From CAZKBP01 sp964551015 (lineage in GTDB: Bacteria > Bacteroidota > Bacteroidia > Cytophagales > Microscillaceae), in NCBI GenBank assembly GCA_964551015.1, contig CAZKBP010000001.1, positions 248,001 through 312,000 of the forward strand: DNA of 64,000 nucleotides, read 5' to 3'. The translations under genes were made by a program, and so were the position numbers. This document shows, piece by piece, positions 59,732 to 64,000 of this stretch (position 1 is its first letter; every line of letters begins with the position of its first letter). The notes below the pieces were generated by a model that saw nothing but the letters and a program-made list of their open reading frames with translations, had not been told where the DNA came from and did no database searches.

Positions 59732-61162
59732 ATGCCCAAAACTAAATCTGTCTACTTTTGCCAAAAATGCGGTCACCAATCTCCCAAATGGTTGGGAAAG
59801 TGCCCTGCTTGCGAAGAATGGAATACTTTCGTGGAGGAAGTTATCCAAAAAAATCAACCTGAGAAAAAGGGCGAATGGCGCACTTCCACCTCCCAAAAAC
59901 GAGCCACCAAGCCACGTGCCATCACAGATATTGACCCCATGCTGGAGCAAAGGCTCATCACCCCTGACAAAGAACTCAATCGGGTGCTGGGTGGAGGCAT
60001 CGTGCCAGGTTCCTTGGTACTGATTGGCGGTGAACCAGGCATTGGTAAATCTACCCTCATGCTACAAATTGCCCTACAATTGGCTTCGCTGAAAGTGCTT
60101 TATGTTTCGGGCGAAGAAAGTGAGCAGCAAATCAAAATGCGCGCCGAACGCCTCAGCCCACACGTGGGAGGCATTAGCCCTGACCCCGTACCCAAGGAAG
60201 CTGAGTCAGAAAATTCGGACAGTGGTTGCTATATTCTCACCGAAACGGCTACCCAAAATATTTTTAAACAGGTAGAAGCCTTCGAGCCCAACATTCTAGT
60301 AATAGATTCTATCCAAACTCTGCAATCGGCTTTTATCGAGTCGGGCGCCGGGAGTGTTTCGCAGGTACGCGAGTGTACCGCCGAGCTGATGAAATTTGCC
60401 AAAGAAAGCGGAACGCCCGTTTTTTTGATCGGCCACATTACCAAGGAGGGAAGCATCGCAGGACCCAAAGTACTGGAACACATGGTAGATACGGTCTTGC
60501 AATTCGAGGGAGATCGTCACTTGGTCTATCGAATCTTGAGGGCGACCAAAAACCGCTTTGGCTCTACCTCCGAGTTAGGTATTTACGAAATGCTGGGCGA
60601 TGGACTACGTGAAGTGAGCAATCCTTCCGAGATTTTGATTTCCCAAAGAGAAGAAGATATTAGTGGTATTTCTATCGGCGCCACCATGGAAGGCAACCGT
60701 CCTTTGCTGATCGAGGTACAATCGCTGGTCAGTATTTCTAGCTACGGTACGCCCCAGCGAAGTTCCACGGGTTTTGACAACAAACGCTTGAATATGCTCC
60801 TGGCCGTTTTGGAGAAAAGAGGCGGCTTGCGCTTGGGCAATCAAGATGTGTTTTTGAATATCACGGGTGGCTTAAAGATTGAAGACCCTGCCATTGATCT
60901 AGCCGTGTGTATTTCCGTGGTTTCCTCTTATGAAGATATCATCGTGCCCGCTGATACCTGTTTCGCAGCCGAGGTTGGCTTGGGAGGAGAAATTCGCTCC
61001 GTCAATAAAATAGAGCAAAGAATCTCCGAGGCCGAGAAACTAGGTTTCAAACGTATCTTTGTCTCCCGTTTCTCGCTCCGAAGCATTCAAGTAGAAAATT
61101 ATCAAATCAACATCCGCGCCGTGGGCAAACTGGATGAAATCTTTGATGAGTTGTTTGTGTAA
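59732..61162 (+). CDS. radA: DNA repair protein RadA (Sms)
   Basis: The 476-residue protein is a RecA-like branch-migration ATPase in recombinational repair. It begins MPKTKSVYFCQKCGHQSPKW, with a four-Cys zinc finger (CxxCG...CPAC) at about 10-27. Walker A GEPGIGKST, the Walker B region NILVIDSIQTL and the RadA-specific KNRFG motif (ATKNRFGSTSE) are followed by a Lon-protease-like domain with LAVCISVVSSYEDIIVP and FAAEVGLGGEIRSVNKIEQR. The start is ATG 59732, although the frame continues upstream to 59714. The length is normal. It ends 10 bp from the convergent zincin gene. Confidence 0.96.
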   Translation: MPKTKSVYFCQKCGHQSPKWLGKCPACEEWNTFVEEVIQKNQPEKKGEWRTSTSQKRATKPRAITDIDPMLEQRLITPDKELNRVLGGGIVPGSLVLIGGEPGIGKSTLMLQIALQLASLKVLYVSGEESEQQIKMRAERLSPHVGGISPDPVPKEAESENSDSGCYILTETATQNIFKQVEAFEPNILVIDSIQTLQSAFIESGAGSVSQVRECTAELMKFAKESGTPVFLIGHITKEGSIAGPKVLEHMVDTVLQFEGDRHLVYRILRATKNRFGSTSELGIYEMLGDGLREVSNPSEILISQREEDISGISIGATMEGNRPLLIEVQSLVSISSYGTPQRSSTGFDNKRLNMLLAVLEKRGGLRLGNQDVFLNITGGLKIEDPAIDLAVCISVVSSYEDIIVPADTCFAAEVGLGGEIRSVNKIEQRISEAEKLGFKRIFVSRFSLRSIQVENYQINIRAVGKLDEIFDELFV

Positions 61163-61172
61163 ACGAACCACA

Positions 61173-61730
61173 CTATTTGGATTGGGCTAATTTAGGAGAT
61201 TCATTTTTAGTGAATTGTATAAATGCTTTTACCAAATGATTTTGAAGATGATTAGCTTCATTCTCCCACGCTCGTTCATGATATGGAATATGCCTAACAT
61301 CTTGATAATCCTGTCCTTGCCAAGTTAGCCCAAAGTCTCCTTTTTCTTGTAACCTGCCTGCCACAAATTGCTGGACATGCACCATCTCGTGCGCTAGTAT
61401 GCGTTTTTGCCTCATATAGCTAAGGTTTTTCGCAATCATTACGTGAAACATGGGCTTACCTTGAAATTGCCCGGGAATGGTGGTGCCATAGAGATCACAG
61501 TTTTGATCAACAGAGATATTTCCAGAAAATTTAACAAAAGAAACCATCAGAATGATTTCTTTCTCAACCGCCAGCCGCTCGAGATAGAACCGTGCTTGCC
61601 GCCTAATTTCTTGAGCTTTTTGGTGGTCATTCAACCCGATTACCCGGATAACACGCATTGGTTTTTTTCTAAGAAGTAGGGGTGGATTGCCTAGACTCAA
61701 AATGAATAATAAACAAAAAAACTGTGTCAT
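61173..61730 (-). CDS. Small secreted zincin-like protein (HExxH), paralogue A
   Basis: The 185-residue protein has a hydrophobic N-terminus (MTQFFCLLFILSLG) likely to be a signal peptide. The zinc motif LAHEMVHVQQF has His114, Glu115 and His118, and a downstream Glu (AWENEAN, about 156) is well placed as third ligand. It shares this layout with the gene at 62053-62616, including an upstream strand (MFHVMIAKNL versus FHILILRSI) and a conserved P-Y-x-x-R-x-W-E segment. The pair probably arose by tandem duplication. Proteins of this kind (a HEMVHxxQ zincin) are usually uncharacterised; peptidase activity is inferred from the motif. It is convergent with radA. Confidence 0.75.
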   Translation of the reverse strand: MTQFFCLLFILSLGNPPLLLRKKPMRVIRVIGLNDHQKAQEIRRQARFYLERLAVEKEIILMVSFVKFSGNISVDQNCDLYGTTIPGQFQGKPMFHVMIAKNLSYMRQKRILAHEMVHVQQFVAGRLQEKGDFGLTWQGQDYQDVRHIPYHERAWENEANHLQNHLVKAFIQFTKNESPKLAQSK

Positions 61731-62052
61731 GATAAAGATAGGTTATATGGTTTGATAAAATTGATATGACAAAGATGCGAACTCATCCACTGCTACAAAA
61801 CCCGAAAGTTGCGCTCCTTTGGAGCAGTCAGTCATCCATGCCAAGCACCCTTTAGATGCCTACATAACATATTGACCACCTGAATATGAGAGGGTTGCGT
61901 GTTTGTGCTAGTGTCTAGACCAACCCAAGAATTTTGACGACGACCTGAATCCGTCTACTCCATCTTGGAGCATCTATACCTAAGCACCTTGGAAAAAATC
62001 AGCGATAAAATCTCGGAGGAGCAACCCACGGTAAGCCATTCACAAAAGAGAG
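61731..62052. other. Gap between zincin paralogues with a possible coding remnant
   Basis: 322 bp. A plus-strand frame of 40 codons (61938-62060) reads through SVYSILEHLYLSTLEKISDK and ends inside the 3' end of the neighbouring minus-strand gene; it looks protein-like but has no start or family I can name, so it may be a gene fragment. A 5-bp hairpin GCTCC-ttt-GGAGC lies in the first third. No promoter is evident. Confidence 0.3.
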
Positions 62053-62616
62053 CTATTTAGTACATAGCGTGTTGAATTCCGAAGCCAGACAGGTGTCCGG
62101 ATTTTTCTCGACGAAATCTTGGTACAATCGTGTGAGTTTTTTTTGACCCGACAAAGCCTCGAGCTCCCAAGGTCTCTGCAAATAGGGAATCTGGTTTGGG
62201 TTAGTATAGCTGTGATTTTTCCAAGAAAGTGCTTGTTCTATGCTCAAATCTCCTTGGAGCATTTGTGCTACGTGAATCATCTCGTGCGCCAAAACGCTTT
62301 GCTTCTGGCGCTCATTGATTGAGCGGAGGATTAAGATGTGGAAGGTAGTCAAGGCAGCTTCGGGGTATTGTAAAACCGTACCCTGTAAGCGATGATCTAA
62401 AATAGAGGCGGGGCTAAACTGACGAGGGAAAGAAAGAATCACCATCAAAGGTTGATTGATTTGGTAATGCTTCAGATAAAAATAAATCTGATCCATCCAC
62501 TGTTTTCGTTCTTCTTCTGATGGAACATTTAACACACTCACCTGAATCTGGGCCTGCAGAGAAATTTGAGATAGACCCAAGTAAAACAAAAGAATGAGAT
62601 AAATAATCGTCTTCAT
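62053..62616 (-). CDS. Small secreted zincin-like protein (HExxH), paralogue B
   Basis: The 187-residue protein has a clear signal peptide (MKTIIYLILLFYLGLSQISL, cleaved after LQAQ). The zinc motif LAHEMIHVAQM contains His111, Glu112 and His115, and Glu in PWELEALSG is the likely third ligand. It matches paralogue A in motif, spacing and the P-Y-x-x-R-x-W-E segment, but differs in most other residues, so the duplication is old. It is transcribed in the same direction as paralogue A, 322 bp upstream. Expected location is periplasm or outer membrane. Function unknown. Confidence 0.78.
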   Translation of the reverse strand: MKTIIYLILLFYLGLSQISLQAQIQVSVLNVPSEEERKQWMDQIYFYLKHYQINQPLMVILSFPRQFSPASILDHRLQGTVLQYPEAALTTFHILILRSINERQKQSVLAHEMIHVAQMLQGDLSIEQALSWKNHSYTNPNQIPYLQRPWELEALSGQKKLTRLYQDFVEKNPDTCLASEFNTLCTK

Positions 62617-62765
62617 GGCTAAGAAATAGTTATAAGGTTCTTTGAAAAAAAATATCTAACTATATTAGAATACGAATTTCTTAAACCATAAAGGAGCTAT
62701 AACGTGGCATAAAAAGACATAAAACCAAATGAATGCTACCAGCGAAGAGGTTCCCTCTACCAAAA

Positions 62766-62809
62766 ACAAAAAAGCCGTCAGGGTGAATTTAATTCTCTCC
62801 GACGGCTTT
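62766..62809 (-). terminator. Intrinsic terminator of the BNR-repeat protein gene
   Basis: Perfect 9-bp stem AAAGCCGTC / GACGGCTTT (62771-62779 and 62801-62809). On the minus strand the hairpin is followed by TTTTTTG, about 30 bp past the stop codon. Confidence 0.85.
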
Positions 62810-62839
62810 GATCTTCTTGAAAAGGTAATTGGTAGAAAA

Positions 62840-64000
62840 CTAGCGAATTTTGATCGGATCGTATTTCTTAAAAAGTGAGAAAGGAGAAGATTGTACCGAT
62901 TTTTGGAATGCTAACCAATCCTGCTCGAAGAAATCATTAATCTGTGCTAAAATTTCTTTGGCATCGGCTTCGGCTTGGGCTACTTTGAGCTTTTGTGCTT
63001 CATTGGGTGCTTCCCAAGTAGATTGAATATAGCCATAGGCACTACGGAGTTTGCTTCCTAGTTCATCGGGATTGCGGAAGATGCCTTGTACATCCTCTTT
63101 ACCGTTGATGCGTTCTAGCATTTCCTTGATTTGCTTTTGAATGGCTTTGGCCTCTTGTTTCAATTCTTTGGTAGCCTCATCTTCACCTTCTAGTTGTTTC
63201 ACCACCATCTTAGTGGTTTCCTGAGCTTCTTGCAGTCTGTCTACCGCTTCGGTGCTGGCACGAATACTTTCCTCGATTTGCAGGATGAGTTTATTTTTAG
63301 CCTGCATATCGGTCATATTAATGGGCATGCGTGGGTCGCCCACTACTTTGATTTGGGTAGAATCTCGATCTTCGCCGTAGCTCAAACGCACGGTGTAAGT
63401 GCCCGGCAATATAGCAGCTCCGCCGCGTTCGGGAGCATCTGGCTTAGGTTTTTTCTGACCGGGAAAACGAACGGCCTTGCGCTCTAGTTCCCAATGCATG
63501 CGATTTAGACCGGGCTTGGGTGTGGTTTGCAAGGTGCGAACGATTTCACCAGAAGCATTCAAAATTTCCACCTTCATCTTGAGGGTATCCTTTGGGGTTT
63601 CGTCTGTCTTGTTCTCTTCCTCCAAGGCCATTGTACCACTACGAGCTCGGCTGGGAGAGCTATTCTCAGTTTCGGCTTCGGATTCTTTTTTCTTCTCCTG
63701 CATTTTTACCTCTTTGACCGCGTAAGAAATCATGGCTCCGTAGGGTCTGTTTTCGCCCTGAAACATGCCCTGGGCGGAAAAACGTGTGCCGGAAGCTTGT
63801 TGCACGTTCGCCAGCACCGCTTCGGGTGGCGCAAAAGCGTGTAAGGGCTTGTCCATCAAAGCTATTCCCTGCTGCACTAACTCTCTCAACGGACGAATAT
63901 CATCCAACACGTAAAAAGCTCTCCCAAAGGTGCCAATGACTAAATCGTATTCTCGGGGATGAATGACCAAGTCCATCGTGGAAACGGTAGGATAACCATT
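62840..64000 (-). CDS. C-terminal part of a BNR/VPS10-like repeat protein, truncated by window edge
   Basis: The frame is open to the end of the window: codons before the Met at 63976 read NGYPTVSTMDLVIHPREYDL, so that Met is internal. The visible 386 residues begin with the last blades of a beta-propeller (DLVIGTFGRAFYVLDDIRPL), typical of the large secreted BNR/sortilin-like proteins of about 1000 residues often annotated as glycosyl hydrolases. They are followed by a Glu/Lys-rich linker, a beta-domain that ends GTYTVRLSYGEDRDSTQIKVV and a helical region (about 240-340) ending SLFKKYDPIKIR. No T9SS sorting domain is present. Glycosidase activity has not been shown for this group. A terminator follows. 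Confidence 0.78.
   Translation of the reverse strand, partial: NGYPTVSTMDLVIHPREYDLVIGTFGRAFYVLDDIRPLRELVQQGIALMDKPLHAFAPPEAVLANVQQASGTRFSAQGMFQGENRPYGAMISYAVKEVKMQEKKKESEAETENSSPSRARSGTMALEEENKTDETPKDTLKMKVEILNASGEIVRTLQTTPKPGLNRMHWELERKAVRFPGQKKPKPDAPERGGAAILPGTYTVRLSYGEDRDSTQIKVVGDPRMPINMTDMQAKNKLILQIEESIRASTEAVDRLQEAQETTKMVVKQLEGEDEATKELKQEAKAIQKQIKEMLERINGKEDVQGIFRNPDELGSKLRSAYGYIQSTWEAPNEAQKLKVAQAEADAKEILAQINDFFEQDWLAFQKSVQSSPFSLFKKYDPIKIR

Noticed and set aside
62840..63976. Met at 63976 as the start of the last gene
   Set aside because: Codons upstream to the window edge continue the conserved propeller segment (NGYPTVST), so the gene is cut by the edge.
1..64000. tRNA, rRNA, prophage or insertion-sequence genes
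   Set aside because: Looking over the intergenic stretches by eye showed no cloverleaf-like sequence, and no translated frame had transposase, integrase or phage structural motifs.

Overview
This window comes from the chromosome of a member of the Bacteroidota, most likely a Cytophagales-type bacterium; the genus cannot be read from the sequence. The evidence is a PorU/PorV-type type IX secretion (T9SS) pair, a secreted protease and a C25 peptidase that end in T9SS sorting domains, SpII lipoprotein and zincin families common in the phylum, and repeated -7 elements of the form TAnnTTTG (usually with no clear Shine-Dalgarno), which is the Bacteroidota sigma-A promoter. I found no tRNA, rRNA, intact insertion sequence, prophage or CRISPR array. 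Both ends of the window cut genes.

Layout. 1-3.4 kb: the end of a 3-hydroxybutyrate dehydrogenase gene, a patatin-like lipase, a 51-residue charged protein, a 71-bp tandem repeat and an AlkB alkane hydroxylase. 3.4-11.3 kb: a DUF255 thioredoxin-domain protein, dnaN, a TerB-like protein, a candidate structured RNA, a trehalose-synthase-type glycosyltransferase, a small coiled-coil protein, an orphan LytTR regulator and a small secreted protein. 11.5-18.4 kb: a purple-acid-phosphatase-like enzyme, a molybdopterin oxidoreductase, rpoN (sigma-54) and a PAP2-like membrane protein. 18.5-23 kb: enoyl-CoA hydratase, an acyl-CoA-metabolism phosphotransferase, a type III polyketide synthase with a methyltransferase, and an HsdR-N-like nuclease-fold protein. 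23.3-35.1 kb: a Cache-HAMP-GAF sensor without an output domain, a YbjN-like protein, the PorU2/PorV pair and a membrane-anchored patatin. 35.5-42.8 kb: typA, a MaoC dehydratase, a STAS/SEC14-like protein, nnr, a lone sufB and a HEIGH zinc protease. 43.2-51 kb: a T9SS-exported subtilase, a small conserved protein, miaE, a GT2 glycosyltransferase and a bifunctional trehalose-6-phosphate synthase/phosphatase. 51.2-64 kb: an M16 protease with an extra C-terminal domain, a collapsed amidohydrolase pseudogene, a PPP-type phosphoesterase, an RluA/RluD-family pseudouridine synthase, a second YbjN paralogue, an ATPase-nuclease gene pair, radA, two paralogous small zincins and the end of a BNR-repeat protein.

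How the genes fit together. Lipid and acyl-CoA metabolism recurs (3-hydroxybutyrate dehydrogenase, two patatins, AlkB, enoyl-CoA hydratase, phosphotransferase, MaoC), which fits a heterotroph using alkyl or fatty-acid substrates. Two independent trehalose routes suggest osmotic or desiccation stress. T9SS components and cargo point to a proteolytic lifestyle. Most transcription units are short and many are closed by strong hairpins, several of which belong to a dispersed intergenic repeat family with the core GAGCTAG.

The best candidate for an undescribed system is the translationally coupled pair at 57871-59642: an OLD/ABC-type ATPase followed, with a 4-bp overlap, by a 170-residue PD-(D/E)XK nuclease-like protein, inserted between housekeeping genes. 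Next are the three-way-junction RNA candidate at 7665-7736 and the dispersed GAGCTAG inverted-repeat family.
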